This document shows positions 1-8,000 of a stretch of 51,691 bases of DNA, piece by piece; the first letter of the stretch is position 1; each line of letters begins with the position of its first letter. Under the pieces are notes generated by a model, which had not been told where the DNA came from, did not search any database, and saw only the letters and a program-made list of their open reading frames with translations. This DNA is from Egerieimonas sp900552095 (GTDB lineage: Bacteria > Bacillota > Clostridia > Lachnospirales > Lachnospiraceae), in NCBI GenBank assembly GCA_902469965.1, contig CABREP010000009.1, forward strand, positions 1 to 51,691, given 5' to 3'. A program made the translations under genes and the position numbers.

Positions 1-49
1 TAGTATATTACAGATAGTTGATGAACCACTCACTATCTCCCCCCTCATT

Positions 50-82
50 AAAAAATGGCCTGCACGAGCAGGTCATTTTTTT
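50..82. terminator. Bidirectional terminator-like hairpin
   Basis: A run of A, a GC-rich stem (arms GGCCTGC and GCAGGTC with one G-U pair, loop ACGA) and a run of T form a hairpin that reads as an intrinsic terminator on either strand. It lies just past the stop of guaD on the minus strand and so probably ends that transcript. The first 49 bases of the window show no recognisable coding end. Confidence 0.6.
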
Positions 83-109
83 GTTCTTTTTCAGGAAAGC
101 GGCCAAATA

Positions 110-1381
110 TTAAAAAAGTTCTGTCCCCCTTACATATTTATGCACCACCTGCCGGTCGTCCGCCAGACTGATCAGACGTTCCAGCCGGCTCTTCACATCC
201 AGTTTCTGAGGATGGGGCAGATCTCCATCGTCAAATACCACCGCATCAAATTCATATCCGTCCAGAAAGCTGCCCACTTTTCCAAAGAAAGTGCCGCCTC
301 CCAGCGTTCCCAGATAAAAAGCTTCTTCCAGGGTAAGAGGCGCTTCTCTCTGATCCACAAGCCTCCACCGCAGCTTCGACACCTGTACCGCATCCGCCAT
401 AGCCCGTAGAACAGACACACTGCTGCCGGCCGCAATGTCACTTCCCAGTCCTGTGGGAATCCCCTTCTGCAGAAACCGGCGCACCGGCGCAATGCCGGAG
501 GAAAGATTCGCATTGGACTGGGGACAGTGTGCCGCGTAAACCCCCCGCTTTCTCATCTGTTCCATCTCCGCTTCTGTCACCCAGATACAGTGCGCCATGA
601 TGGCCGGACAGTCATCTCCAAACAGGCCTGCCCGGACATAAGCATCCCCGTAAGACTCTGCCTCCGGACAAAGTTCTCTCACCCACTGGACTTCCCCCGG
701 GTTCTCAGAAAGATGAGACTGTACCGGAAGCCCCGTCTCTCTCTGGATCTCTTTCAGCTCTCCCATCAGTTCTCCAGAGCAGGATGGAATAAACCGGGGC
801 GTCAGGATCGGATAGGTACGGCGGTATCTCCCCTGAATCTCCCGAAGCCACCTTCTGGTCTCTGCGGCTGAGAAAGCCGCATCCTTCTCCTCCAGATCTT
901 TTCCGCCGTTTCGATCCATATTTACCTTCCCCACCATTGTCACCAGACCGGTCGCCTCCAGCTGATCCATCAGAATCTCTGTGGCCTCCACATGAAGCGT
1001 TCCGAAGATCACCGCTCTGGTCACCGCATTTTTCTTTAAATCTTCCGTGTAGATGCGATATGCTTTTTCTGCATAGGAGGGATCCGCATACTTCGCTTCC
1101 TCCGGAAACGTATGGGTATCCAGCCAGTCCAGCAGCTCCAGATCCATGCCCAGCCCGCGGAAAGCGTACTGGGGCGCGTGGGTATGCAGATCCGTAAGCG
1201 CCGGCAGGATCAGCTGTTCCTTCATATCTTTCACTTCAAAGTTCCTGTATGCTTCCGGAAGGCGGTCAAACACTCCCCGGCAGATCCCGTCCTCGCAGAC
1301 CACCCAGGCCTTTTCCCGGATCTGCAGCTTTTTTTCTTCATCACAGAAACAGATATTTCCTTTTAATACAAAATTTCTCAT
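110..1381 (-). CDS. guaD: Guanine deaminase (amidohydrolase superfamily)
   Basis: Hydrolyses guanine to xanthine and ammonia, feeding purine salvage or purine catabolism in the cytosol. Numbering from the longer frame, the metal-binding HTH motif is seen near residues 68-70 (TDLHTHAPQY, the motif typical of guanine deaminases), with further metal or catalytic residues H225 (SHLSE), H266 (MAHC) and D317 (GLGSD). The length is normal for the family. The frame can open two codons earlier at a TTG, but the ATG at 1381 has a GGGAGGG SD eight bases upstream and is preferred. It sits alone behind a purine-riboswitch-like leader (1421-1516), which supports a purine substrate. A related aminohydrolase acting on another purine or pterin is the main alternative. 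Confidence 0.88.
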   Translation of the reverse strand: MRNFVLKGNICFCDEEKKLQIREKAWVVCEDGICRGVFDRLPEAYRNFEVKDMKEQLILPALTDLHTHAPQYAFRGLGMDLELLDWLDTHTFPEEAKYADPSYAEKAYRIYTEDLKKNAVTRAVIFGTLHVEATEILMDQLEATGLVTMVGKVNMDRNGGKDLEEKDAAFSAAETRRWLREIQGRYRRTYPILTPRFIPSCSGELMGELKEIQRETGLPVQSHLSENPGEVQWVRELCPEAESYGDAYVRAGLFGDDCPAIMAHCIWVTEAEMEQMRKRGVYAAHCPQSNANLSSGIAPVRRFLQKGIPTGLGSDIAAGSSVSVLRAMADAVQVSKLRWRLVDQREAPLTLEEAFYLGTLGGGTFFGKVGSFLDGYEFDAVVFDDGDLPHPQKLDVKSRLERLISLADDRQVVHKYVRGTELF

Positions 1382-1420
1382 TTTCAAGCCCTCCCTGTAG
1401 ATAAATTTTTAAAAAAAGAA

Positions 1421-1516
1421 AAGTCCCCGCAGCAGATTTCCTCTGCCGCAGGAACTTATAGTCAACTATTTCGGTAGTTTGTAGAAACGTTCAACCAATC
1501 TTGAACCTATATAAGT
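1421..1516 (-). promoter_or_regulatory. Purine (guanine-type) riboswitch with terminator, leader of guaD
   Basis: Read on the minus strand, P1 (ACTTATA at 1516-1510 with TATAAGT at 1460-1454) encloses P2 (GTTCAA/TTGAAC, loop GATTGG), the hallmark J2/3 GTTTCTAC, P3 (AACTA/TAGTT, loop CCGAAA) and J3/1 GACTAT. The C in GACTAT is the ligand-pairing position and specifies guanine in this family, where adenine switches carry T. Loops L2 and L3 are each one base shorter than the usual forms, so this is a variant. A 14-16 bp terminator (1421-1457, arms meeting at GGAAA) with a long T-tract follows. Its 5' arm shares about four bases with the 3' strand of P1. I infer that the two helices compete. Confidence 0.65.
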
Positions 1517-1532
1517 ACCTCTGATTATTCTG

Positions 1533-2243
1533 TTAAATTCCCAGCTCGCCCAGGAAAGTGCTCAGAGCCGGATCCCCTTCCCGTGCCGCATCTGCCCGAA
1601 GCTGCACATCGCTGATCAGCGTCTTCACATCCTCATCCTGACAGATCTGCTCCATATAGCTCTCTGTCTCTTCTGACATCGCCTCACCTGCGAGCTTAAG
1701 CGCGCCGTTCTCATCCTGAAATACATACAGCTGGCTCAGTCCCGGCAAAGCGGTATCAATATTTACAAATTTCAGATCGTAAGCGGCAAAAACCACATAC
1801 TCTCCGTCCTTCAAACCTTTTTTCGTGTAAGTCTCCACATTCTGATAACCCTGGATATAGTCAGAAGAAGCGATCAGATCACTGTCTTCCTGGCTGAACC
1901 CGTCCAGAATCCCCCGGAGCGTCTCCACATCCCTGCTGCTCAGAGCCGCATAGTAATTGTGCATCAGCGCATTTACTTCCGGATACGCGCCCTTTTCCAG
2001 CAGATTTTTCTCCTCTTCCGGTTCTTCTGTGGGCGTGGGTGAAACTGTCACCTCCGGCGTAGGTTCACTCCCCACATCACTCTGCTGCGTCTGGGGGGGC
2101 TTATTCTCCTTCCCCTCGTCATCAGACAGCTTGTTCGTGAGAAATCGGATTCCAAAAAACAGAATTGCCAGAACCAGTACAATCCCCAGCCCCAGCATAA
2201 TATATCTCAGATTATCAGAAAGCCATTCTCTAAAATCATCCAC
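1533..2243 (-). CDS. Membrane-anchored protein of unknown function
   Basis: I do not recognise a named family. The 236-aa product has a short cytoplasmic start, one hydrophobic segment at about residues 14-36, a flexible acidic Pro/Thr-rich linker at about 45-80 (PTPEVTVSPTPTEEPEEE), and a C-terminal domain of about 150 residues. That domain starts with a helix resembling NTF2-like folds (NALMHNYYAALSSRD). The topology suggests an extracytoplasmic domain on a stalk. The start is a GTG nine bases after AAGGAGG. tRNA-Arg lies 63 bp upstream on the same strand and may share its promoter. Sequence or ligand binding of the outer domain cannot be told from sequence alone. Confidence 0.7.
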   Translation of the reverse strand: MDDFREWLSDNLRYIMLGLGIVLVLAILFFGIRFLTNKLSDDEGKENKPPQTQQSDVGSEPTPEVTVSPTPTEEPEEEKNLLEKGAYPEVNALMHNYYAALSSRDVETLRGILDGFSQEDSDLIASSDYIQGYQNVETYTKKGLKDGEYVVFAAYDLKFVNIDTALPGLSQLYVFQDENGALKLAGEAMSEETESYMEQICQDEDVKTLISDVQLRADAAREGDPALSTFLGELGI

Positions 2244-2306
2244 AGCTGTGGACCTCCTTCCCTCACAGAAGAATCTGTTCTTTCAAATGCTTTCCTGCTT
2301 TTTAAA

Positions 2307-2379
2307 CGCATCTGGAGGGATTCGAACCCCCGACACACGGTACCGGAAACCGTTGCTCTATCCCCTGAGCTACAGATGC
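2307..2379 (-). tRNA. tRNA-Arg (anticodon CCG)
   Basis: The minus strand folds into a complete cloverleaf. The acceptor is GCATCTG/CAGATGC, the D arm GCTC...GAGC, the anticodon stem ACGGT/ACCGT with the seven-base loop TTCCGGT (anticodon CCG), and the T arm carries the TTCGAAT loop. The discriminator is G and CCA is not encoded. It reads CGG arginine codons. Confidence 0.95.
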
Positions 2380-2405
2380 TTACCCGTGCTTCTTCGCACT
2401 TATTT

Positions 2406-2434
2406 ATAATAGCACAGAACGCTCTGTTTGTAAA
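2406..2434 (-). promoter_or_regulatory. Sigma-A promoter of tRNA-Arg
   Basis: TTTACA at 2434-2429, a 17-bp spacer and TATTAT at 2411-2406, with TGC just before the -10 box. It points into tRNA-Arg, whose 5' end is 27 bp downstream. Confidence 0.75.
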
Positions 2435-2471
2435 GAGGAAATCCTGTAACTTTTCACCTCAGTTTTTCCCC

Positions 2472-2522
2472 GGGAATGCCGCACGAAAAACCTGTACCGC
2501 CCAGACTCTCTGCGGCACTCCC
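2472..2522. repeat. Inverted repeat downstream of the DUF5688 gene
   Basis: Twelve-base arms (GGGAATGCCGCA and TGCGGCACTCCC, one G-U pair) flank a 27-base loop just after the stop of the DUF5688 gene. There is no convincing T-tract on the minus strand, so it may be a weak or non-classical terminator or an mRNA 3'-end stabiliser. Confidence 0.4.
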
Positions 2523-2531
2523 TCTCTTTTC

Positions 2532-3389
2532 TTACAGGCTCAGAACTCCCTGCTCTCTTTTATATACATATACCTGATCAGAAAGTACCTCTTCCTCTTC
2601 TACCTGGGTCAGGTTTACCTCCTGAACCAGCTTTCTTAACATTTCTCTGGAAAATTGCCCGGACATGGGCAGAATAAGACATTCGTGAATACTGCTGGGC
2701 AAAACGAAGAAATCACTGTTCAGCCGTTCGCCCGTTTTTTTCAGCGCCGTTTCGTCGGTGATCGCCTCCGCGCCCAGATAACGCTGTTCATTGGTCAGCA
2801 CATAGAGCGGGATCTCCCCGTCCTGAAAACCCAGAATCTCCCGCATGGAGTACAGCCGCCCCGGCATAAAGCGGCGTCCATTCTCTTTTGCCTGACGAAA
2901 AAGTTCCTCTTCCCCGATTCCCCAGCGCTCCAGGTGGCGGCGTTCAATGCGCACCAGGGCTTCCGGTGTCATTCTGGGATCCAGCCGGCAGTAACAGACA
3001 ACTGCCAGATCGAGAAAAGACTGCCAGGGCTGTTCTTCCAGGATCTCTCTGTTCTGTTCCCGGCTGATCACCATCTGAAAGATCCTGTCTTTCACCCTCT
3101 CATAGCAGAAAAAATCTTCCCCTTCCCATCCGGAAAACCCGAGCGCCTGGCGCCAGGCTTCAAATACCTCCTCTGCCAGCCTCTCCAGCGGACACCCCTG
3201 TCTCCATCTCTGAAAGTAAGGATCCAGCGGAATCGCCGGGGATGCTTTCTGCCCCCTGGCCAGAATGGTAAGGCACAGCACCGTCTTTCCGTTGTTCTTC
3301 CGGATTTTGTGCTGTCGGATCTGAACCGGCTCCAGGATCTGACGCTGCAGTTCCCCCTCCAGTTTCAAAAAAAATTCTGTTTTGTCCAT
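2532..3389 (-). CDS. DUF5688-like protein
   Basis: A 285-aa soluble protein without membrane segments. The N-terminal pattern resembles DUF5688 proteins of Lachnospiraceae: a helix (MDKTEFFLKLEGELQ), the phrase IRKNNGKTVLCLTI, then AIPLDPYFQRW. No catalytic motif is seen and the function is unknown. The frame extends 14 codons further upstream, but the ATG at 3389 is preceded by AGGAAAGGGGA and is the better start. Its stop is followed by the 2472-2522 inverted repeat and the tRNA-Arg promoter. A 236-bp gap separates it from efp, so it is probably transcribed alone. The DUF assignment rests on remembered family features. Confidence 0.65.
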   Translation of the reverse strand: MDKTEFFLKLEGELQRQILEPVQIRQHKIRKNNGKTVLCLTILARGQKASPAIPLDPYFQRWRQGCPLERLAEEVFEAWRQALGFSGWEGEDFFCYERVKDRIFQMVISREQNREILEEQPWQSFLDLAVVCYCRLDPRMTPEALVRIERRHLERWGIGEEELFRQAKENGRRFMPGRLYSMREILGFQDGEIPLYVLTNEQRYLGAEAITDETALKKTGERLNSDFFVLPSSIHECLILPMSGQFSREMLRKLVQEVNLTQVEEEEVLSDQVYVYKREQGVLSL

Positions 3390-3625
3390 AAAATTCCCCT
3401 TTCCTAAATTATTTTTGACATTCCATGCCAAAGGTCTGCCTTCCGCAAAAGCACACCTTCCCCATGGAACGTCCTTTTCTTTTCTATTCTTCTTGATTTT
3501 TATTGAAATTCTGGCATGACCATGCCGACAGAAAGATAAATGATTTGGAAAATAAGAGTTCTCCGAAGAGAAACAGGCCGTCCGAAGAAAGCCTGCCTCT
3601 CCCGCAGGAATCCCTTTTTGCTTTT
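3390..3625. other. Intergenic gap between efp and the DUF5688 gene
   Basis: No gene was found in this 236-bp gap. It contains a perfect short hairpin (GGCATG/CATGCC at 3513-3526) and weak GC stems soon after the efp stop (GCAGGC/GCCTGT followed by TTTCTCTT) that may terminate efp. No strong -35/-10 pair for the DUF5688 gene stands out. Confidence 0.4.
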
Positions 3626-4183
3626 TTATACTCTGGACAGATACTCACCTGTTCTGGTATCGATCTTGATCTTGTCCCCCTGCTCTACAAACAGCGGAAC
3701 ATTCACCTGGGCACCGGTCTCAACAGTAGCCGGCTTGGTAGCTCCCTGAGCAGTATCTCCCTTGAATCCGGGCTCGGTCTCGGTGATCTCCAGCTCTACA
3801 AACAGAGGTGCCTCAACAGCAAATACACTTCCATTGTAAGAACATACCTTGCACACTTCGTTCTCTTTTACGAACTTCAGCGCGTCACCGATGGTATCCT
3901 GATTAATACCAATCTGCTCATAGGTTTCGGAATTCATAAAGTAATATAAATCTCCGTCGTTGTACAGATACTGCATATCCTCACGGTCAATACGTGCTGC
4001 GGGGAATTTCTCTGTAGGACGGAACGTTTTCTCAACAACACCGCCATTGATCACATTTTTCAGTTTTGTGCGGACAAAGGCTGCGCCCTTTCCCGGTTTT
4101 ACGTGCTGGAACTCGAGGATCTGCACTACGTTTCCGTCGATCTCCAGAGTAACACCATTTCTAAAATCTCCTGCTGATATCAT
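3626..4183 (-). CDS. efp: Translation elongation factor P
   Basis: Binds the ribosome between the P and E sites and relieves stalling at polyproline runs. The 185-aa length and the start (MISAGDFRNGVTLEIDG) are characteristic. The domain I loop carries the PGKG motif with its lysine near residue 32, the site modified in many species, and the C-terminal OB domain ends in the usual DTRTGEYLSRV. A strong AAGGAGG precedes the ATG and its own promoter lies about 40 bp upstream. It neighbours aroK, but 92 bp and the promoter separate the two. Confidence 0.97.
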   Translation of the reverse strand: MISAGDFRNGVTLEIDGNVVQILEFQHVKPGKGAAFVRTKLKNVINGGVVEKTFRPTEKFPAARIDREDMQYLYNDGDLYYFMNSETYEQIGINQDTIGDALKFVKENEVCKVCSYNGSVFAVEAPLFVELEITETEPGFKGDTAQGATKPATVETGAQVNVPLFVEQGDKIKIDTRTGEYLSRV

Positions 4184-4222
4184 AACGATATTCCTCCTTA
4201 ATGTACTGATTCACTATTTTAC

Positions 4223-4251
4223 ATTCTATAATACCGTCTCAAATTTTTCAA
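4223..4251 (-). promoter_or_regulatory. Sigma-A promoter of efp
   Basis: TTGAAA at 4251-4246, a 17-bp spacer and TAGAAT at 4228-4223, 40 bp upstream of the efp start. Confidence 0.65.
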
Positions 4252-4275
4252 CTATTTTTTGCATCTTCCCTTATT

Positions 4276-4788
4276 TCATCGGTATTCCAGTCTGTTTTCG
4301 ATCTCAGAAATCAGTTCCCGGAAGGTTTTTCCGTCTGTATCCACGAAAAGGTCTGCCACTTCCTGATAGATCTCTTCCCGCTGATCCATCAGTTCCCGGA
4401 TCCGCGCCTCCAGATCCTGCCCTTTTAACAATGGCCGCCCGGTACTCCCGGCAAGCCTCTGTTTCAGAGTCTCCAAAGAAGTCTGCAGATAAATTACGGT
4501 TCCCAGCTGCTGCAGAAGGAGGTGATTCTCCGGCTGAACCGGAAGCCCCCCGCCCACAGAAATCACCGCCGGTTCACTCTCCTTCAGAAGATTTCTCAGG
4601 CTTTCAGTCTCTCTCCTCCGGAAGCCGACCTCTCCCTCCTGCCGGAAAATTTCTTCGACGGTCATCCCGCTCTCCTTGACGATCCGCTCATCCGTATCCA
4701 CAAAAGAACGCTTCATGGCCTTCGCCAGGCGGGATCCCAGGGAGGTTTTCCCGCTCCCCATAAACCCGATCAGAATAATATGCTTCAT
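4276..4788 (-). CDS. aroK: Shikimate kinase
   Basis: Phosphorylates shikimate at the 3-hydroxyl using ATP, the fifth step of the chorismate pathway. The 170-aa product shows the Walker A motif GFMGSGKTS (residues 8-16), the shikimate-binding DTDE (31-34) and GFRRRE (about 55-60), the GGG of Walker B (79-81) and the LID arginine in GRPLL (about 118). The longer frame has no SD. The ATG at 4788 follows CAGGAGGAGACAGGG and overlaps the yqeG stop as ATGA, which indicates translational coupling. No other aromatic-pathway gene is in the window. Confidence 0.95.
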   Translation of the reverse strand: MKHIILIGFMGSGKTSLGSRLAKAMKRSFVDTDERIVKESGMTVEEIFRQEGEVGFRRRETESLRNLLKESEPAVISVGGGLPVQPENHLLLQQLGTVIYLQTSLETLKQRLAGSTGRPLLKGQDLEARIRELMDQREEIYQEVADLFVDTDGKTFRELISEIENRLEYR

Positions 4789-5294
4789 CCCTGTCTCCTC
4801 CTGTGCTTTTCGTAGGATCGCAGTACAATCCGTTCCAGGTACCGTTTCAGCACGATTTGGATCTCCTCTTTCGGATGGATGGGCGCCACCAGGATATTGG
4901 GGATCCCGCACCGCTTTGCCCCCCACACATCTGTAAAGATCTGGTCTCCGATATAAAGGGTGTTCGTCGTATCTGTCCCCATCAGTTCCATAGCCTTCCG
5001 ATAATTTTTCTTTCCTGGTTTATGGGCATTCTCGATAAAGCGCGCTCCAATCTCATCCGCCAGAGATTTTACCCGCTCCAGCTGATTATTTGAAAGAAGG
5101 CAGGTCTCAAATCCCAGCCGGTGAAGCCGCTCAAACAGACAGCGGCATCTCTCATCTGCCGGCGCACCGTGAGTCACCAGCGTATTATCAATATCAAAGA
5201 TCAGTCCCCGGATTCCCTGCCCGTATCTCTGTTCAAAGTCAATCTCATAAACAGACGAACAGGTCTCGTCCGGATAAAATATATCTAACATCAT
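4785..5294 (-). CDS. yqeG: YqeG family HAD-IIIA phosphatase
   Basis: A HAD-superfamily hydrolase of 169 aa. Motif I is FDIDNT with D34 and D36, motif II is LLSNN (about 66-70), the motif III lysine is in KPGKK (about 92-96), and the acidic motif IV is GDQIFTDV (about 117-124). Close relatives in Firmicutes are phosphatases. Phosphatidylglycerophosphatase activity is reported for some members, but the substrate here is not evident. The stop overlaps aroK by four bases and the patatin-like gene ends 27 bp upstream, so the three are likely co-transcribed. Confidence 0.9.
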   Translation of the reverse strand: MMLDIFYPDETCSSVYEIDFEQRYGQGIRGLIFDIDNTLVTHGAPADERCRCLFERLHRLGFETCLLSNNQLERVKSLADEIGARFIENAHKPGKKNYRKAMELMGTDTTNTLYIGDQIFTDVWGAKRCGIPNILVAPIHPKEEIQIVLKRYLERIVLRSYEKHRRRQG

Positions 5295-5321
5295 GACTGA
5301 AGGTTTTCTCCTCTTTGTTTC

Positions 5322-6176
5322 TTACTTTTGAAGATAGGTCTGCAGCGCCTCATACTGCCTGCATATCTGCTCATAGCCGTCCCGGTAGAAAGCTTCCAGA
5401 AGTCTGGGATCGCTCTCCAGCCGCCCGATGGCCTTCATCTGCGGACGGATCACAAAAATCCTGCCCTCCCGCTCCCACTTTTCAATAGCCGCCAGCGTCC
5501 GGTTGTACATCCGCGCCCTTTTCAGCAGCGTCTTTAAAAGCTCGGGATATTTTGTATAGGCAGCCTGATAGAGCGCCCGTGCCGCGTGGGGCGGCTTTTT
5601 CCGATAGCCCGCATTTCTGGTGAGCACTACAATATTCTTTCTCCAGCCCTTTTCCATTGCCCTGAGAATCGGAATCGAATCCGCCAGTCCTCCGTCCAGA
5701 TAGGGCGTGCCACCAATCTCCACCATGGGCGTTCCCACCGGAACGCTGCAGGATGCCCGGCACAGATCCATCAGGCGTTTCCTGTCCTGCCTCTCCTGCC
5801 GGTATTCTGCCCTTCCTGTGCGGCAGTTGGTCAGCACCAGCTCACATTCTATAGGAGAAGAAAAATAGGTCCCGTAATCAAAAGGGATCTCTCCGTTGGG
5901 AAAGCGGTCAAACAACTGATCCATATCAAAGAGACTGCGGGTCCTGGCGGCCCGCTTCATCTCTTCTAACTTATCTTTTTCCTCATTCTGTGCCAGGATG
6001 CAGTCCCTTGTCCTGCCCCTTTGTTCCGATACATAGCCCAGCGCATTACAGGCGCCTGCAGAAACTCCCACCACATAGGAAACACGAAAATCCTGATCCA
6101 TCAGGAAATCCAGAACTCCCGCGGTGAAGATCCCCCGGTTGGCTCCTCCTTCAAGAATCAATGCTGCCTGTTCCAT
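5322..6176 (-). CDS. Patatin-like phospholipase
   Basis: A serine acyl hydrolase of about 284 aa. The oxyanion-hole stretch is GGANRG (residues 10-15), the nucleophile elbow is GVSAG with S39, and the catalytic Asp is D161 in DGGL, which gives the Ser-Asp dyad of patatins. There is no signal peptide, so it should act inside the cell on membrane or acyl substrates. The ATG at 6176 is preferred because the upstream GTG at 6185 overlaps its SD (AGGTGAGG). The citrate synthase gene ends 20 bp upstream, suggesting a transcript running from citrate synthase through this gene to yqeG and aroK. The physiological substrate is unknown. Confidence 0.88.
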   Translation of the reverse strand: MEQAALILEGGANRGIFTAGVLDFLMDQDFRVSYVVGVSAGACNALGYVSEQRGRTRDCILAQNEEKDKLEEMKRAARTRSLFDMDQLFDRFPNGEIPFDYGTYFSSPIECELVLTNCRTGRAEYRQERQDRKRLMDLCRASCSVPVGTPMVEIGGTPYLDGGLADSIPILRAMEKGWRKNIVVLTRNAGYRKKPPHAARALYQAAYTKYPELLKTLLKRARMYNRTLAAIEKWEREGRIFVIRPQMKAIGRLESDPRLLEAFYRDGYEQICRQYEALQTYLQK

Positions 6177-6196
6177 TTTCCTCACCTGCTTTTTCC

Positions 6197-7558
6197 TTAT
6201 CTGTCTCCCAGACTGATATACTGCTCTTCTTCCTTCACATTCTTATAGGCCGGACGGATGATCTTATCTGTATTGATCAGCTCCTCCATCCGGTGTGCAC
6301 TCCAGCCCACAATACGGGCGATGGCAAACACCGGTGTGTACAGCTCCAGGGGAAGATCCAGCATGCTGTATACAAATCCGCTGTAAAAGTCCACATTGGC
6401 GCTTACACCCTTGTAAATATGGCGCTCCTCGCCAATCACCTTCGGCGCCAGTTCCTCTACCTTGGAATAAAGTTTGAAATCCTTCTCTCTTCCCTTCTCT
6501 TTTGCCAGCTTCTCCACAAATCCTTTGAAAATTGTCGCTCTGGGATCAGAGATCGAATAGACCGCATGTCCCATTCCATAAATCAGGCCGCGGCGGTCAA
6601 AGGCCTCTTTATGAAGCAGCGCGCGCAGATAAGCACAGATCTCCTCATCATCGTCATAGTGCTTCACATGTTTTCTCATATCCTGGAACATCTTCACCAC
6701 CTTAATGTTGGCTCCGCCATGCTTGGGTCCTTTTAAAGATCCCAGGGCTGCCGCGATAGCAGAGTAGGTGTCTGTTCCCGAGGAAGATACCACATGCGTC
6801 GTGAAGGTGGAGTTATTTCCTCCTCCATGCTCCATGTGGAGTACCAGCGCCAGATCCAGGATCGTGGCCTCCAGCTTGCTGTATTTCTGATCCGGCCGGA
6901 GCATCAGCAGGATATTTTCCGCCATGGACAGCTTCTCATCCGGTCTGTGGATATAGAGGCTCTTCCCCTTTATGTAATGATTGTATGCATGATAGCCATA
7001 TACCGAAAGCATGGGAAAGACACTGATCAGCGTCAGACACTGACGCAGTACATTGGACAGAGAGATGTCATCCGCGTTGGCATCGTAAGCGTAAAGAGTC
7101 AGAACACTTCGGGAAAGCGTATTCATCATATCCTTGCTGGGCGCCTTCATGATCACGTCCCGGACAAAATTTGTGGGCAGAGATCTCTGCGCCGCCAGGA
7201 TTCCTTTGAAATGTTCCAGCTGGTCCTCATTGGGAAGCACGCCAAACAGCAGCAGATAAGCAACTTCCTCAAAGCCAAACCTTCCCTCACGGAGAAATCC
7301 CTGAGTCAGATCGTTGATGTTATACCCGCGGTAATAAAGCTCTCCCTCACAGGGAACGGACTGACCGTCCACCATCTTGGATGAAACAATATTGGAAATC
7401 TGCGTCAGTCCGGCCAGCACACCCTTTCCGTTGATATCACGCAGACCTCTCTTTACATCATATTTTCCGTACAGGGATGTGTCCATCTGACTGTTTGCCT
7501 TACAGATCTCCGTCAGTGCCTCCATCTCCGGTGTAACTTTTAACTTAAATCCTGCCAT
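6197..7558 (-). CDS. Citrate synthase (citrate/2-methylcitrate synthase family)
   Basis: Condenses oxaloacetate with acetyl-CoA to citrate, and some relatives use propionyl-CoA. The 453-aa product keeps the catalytic set: H244 (MEHGGGNNS), H280 (GPKHGGAN) and D390 (SANVDFYSG), with the oxaloacetate-binding GMGHAVY at about 328-334. Its N-terminal extension is typical of the long clostridial type. No aconitase or isocitrate dehydrogenase gene lies nearby, so its role is probably biosynthesis of glutamate precursors. A well-formed promoter and a perfect palindrome lie upstream. The 2-methylcitrate alternative cannot be excluded from sequence. Confidence 0.93.
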   Translation of the reverse strand: MAGFKLKVTPEMEALTEICKANSQMDTSLYGKYDVKRGLRDINGKGVLAGLTQISNIVSSKMVDGQSVPCEGELYYRGYNINDLTQGFLREGRFGFEEVAYLLLFGVLPNEDQLEHFKGILAAQRSLPTNFVRDVIMKAPSKDMMNTLSRSVLTLYAYDANADDISLSNVLRQCLTLISVFPMLSVYGYHAYNHYIKGKSLYIHRPDEKLSMAENILLMLRPDQKYSKLEATILDLALVLHMEHGGGNNSTFTTHVVSSSGTDTYSAIAAALGSLKGPKHGGANIKVVKMFQDMRKHVKHYDDDEEICAYLRALLHKEAFDRRGLIYGMGHAVYSISDPRATIFKGFVEKLAKEKGREKDFKLYSKVEELAPKVIGEERHIYKGVSANVDFYSGFVYSMLDLPLELYTPVFAIARIVGWSAHRMEELINTDKIIRPAYKNVKEEEQYISLGDR

Positions 7559-7644
7559 TTGTATTGCTCCTTTCTCTTCTCCTGTTTTTCAGATACGCTC
7601 GATACTCTGCTCCTCCCTGATAAATTTCGCAAAAATTTATGATT

Positions 7645-7674
7645 ATTATACCATTATTCCTATTCCATAAACAA
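7645..7674 (-). promoter_or_regulatory. Promoter of the citrate synthase gene
   Basis: TTGTTT at 7674-7669, an 18-bp spacer and TATAAT at 7650-7645 with an extended TGG before the -10 box. The leader to the ATG is about 80 bases and includes AGGGAGGAG and, nearer the start, AAAGGAG. Confidence 0.75.
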
Positions 7675-7695
7675 TAAAGAAAATATGAATTTATT

Positions 7696-7709
7696 GTGAA
7701 AATTTTCAC
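7696..7709. promoter_or_regulatory. Palindrome upstream of the citrate synthase promoter
   Basis: GTGAAAATTTTCAC is a perfect 14-bp palindrome, 21 bp upstream of the -35 box. Its position would suit an activator or repressor site. No cognate regulator is visible. Confidence 0.4.
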
Positions 7710-7739
7710 CTTTTGTAAAATCCCCCCTCCGTCCGGCGC

Positions 7740-7883
7740 CTACTCCTTCTGATAAGCCACCAGAGCAATATTCCAGTATCCCATGGAATTTAACTCCCGC
7801 TCAAATTCCGTCAGTTTTTCCTGACAGCATTCCGGAAGCTCAGCCAGCTTAAATTCTGTCTGTTTTTCATCTTCCTGCCTCAT
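7740..7883 (-). CDS. Small protein of unknown function (47 aa)
   Basis: Not recognised. It begins at the ATG at 7883, which has an excellent AGGAGGG six bases upstream. The longer frame, 13 codons further, has no SD. The peptide is acidic and charged at the start (MRQEDEKQTEF), with two cysteines in PECCQEK and an aromatic C-terminus (GYWNIALVAYQKE). It stands between the aminotransferase terminator and the citrate synthase promoter and has no obvious promoter. The strong SD is the main support that it is translated. Confidence 0.55.
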   Translation of the reverse strand: MRQEDEKQTEFKLAELPECCQEKLTEFERELNSMGYWNIALVAYQKE

Positions 7884-7920
7884 TTTTTCCCTCCTCTCAC
7901 ACATTTTCTTTAGTATGCGC

Positions 7921-7988
7921 AAAAAAGAGCCCCCGCATACCCGGCTGCCTGAAAATGCAGGTTCCGCTTTCTGCAGTGACTCTCTTTT
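7921..7988 (-). terminator. Terminator after the aminotransferase gene
   Basis: Outer arms AAAAGAG and CTCTTTT enclose an inner CCTG/CAGG hairpin. On the minus strand the stem ends in a run of T at 7926-7921, so it would end the NhaC-aminotransferase transcript. Confidence 0.6.
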
Positions 7989-8000
7989 CTTTTCAATCCT

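Noticed and set aside
1..49. End of a plus-strand gene at the left edge
   Set aside because: The frames are short and show no recognisable C-terminus. There is too little sequence to call.
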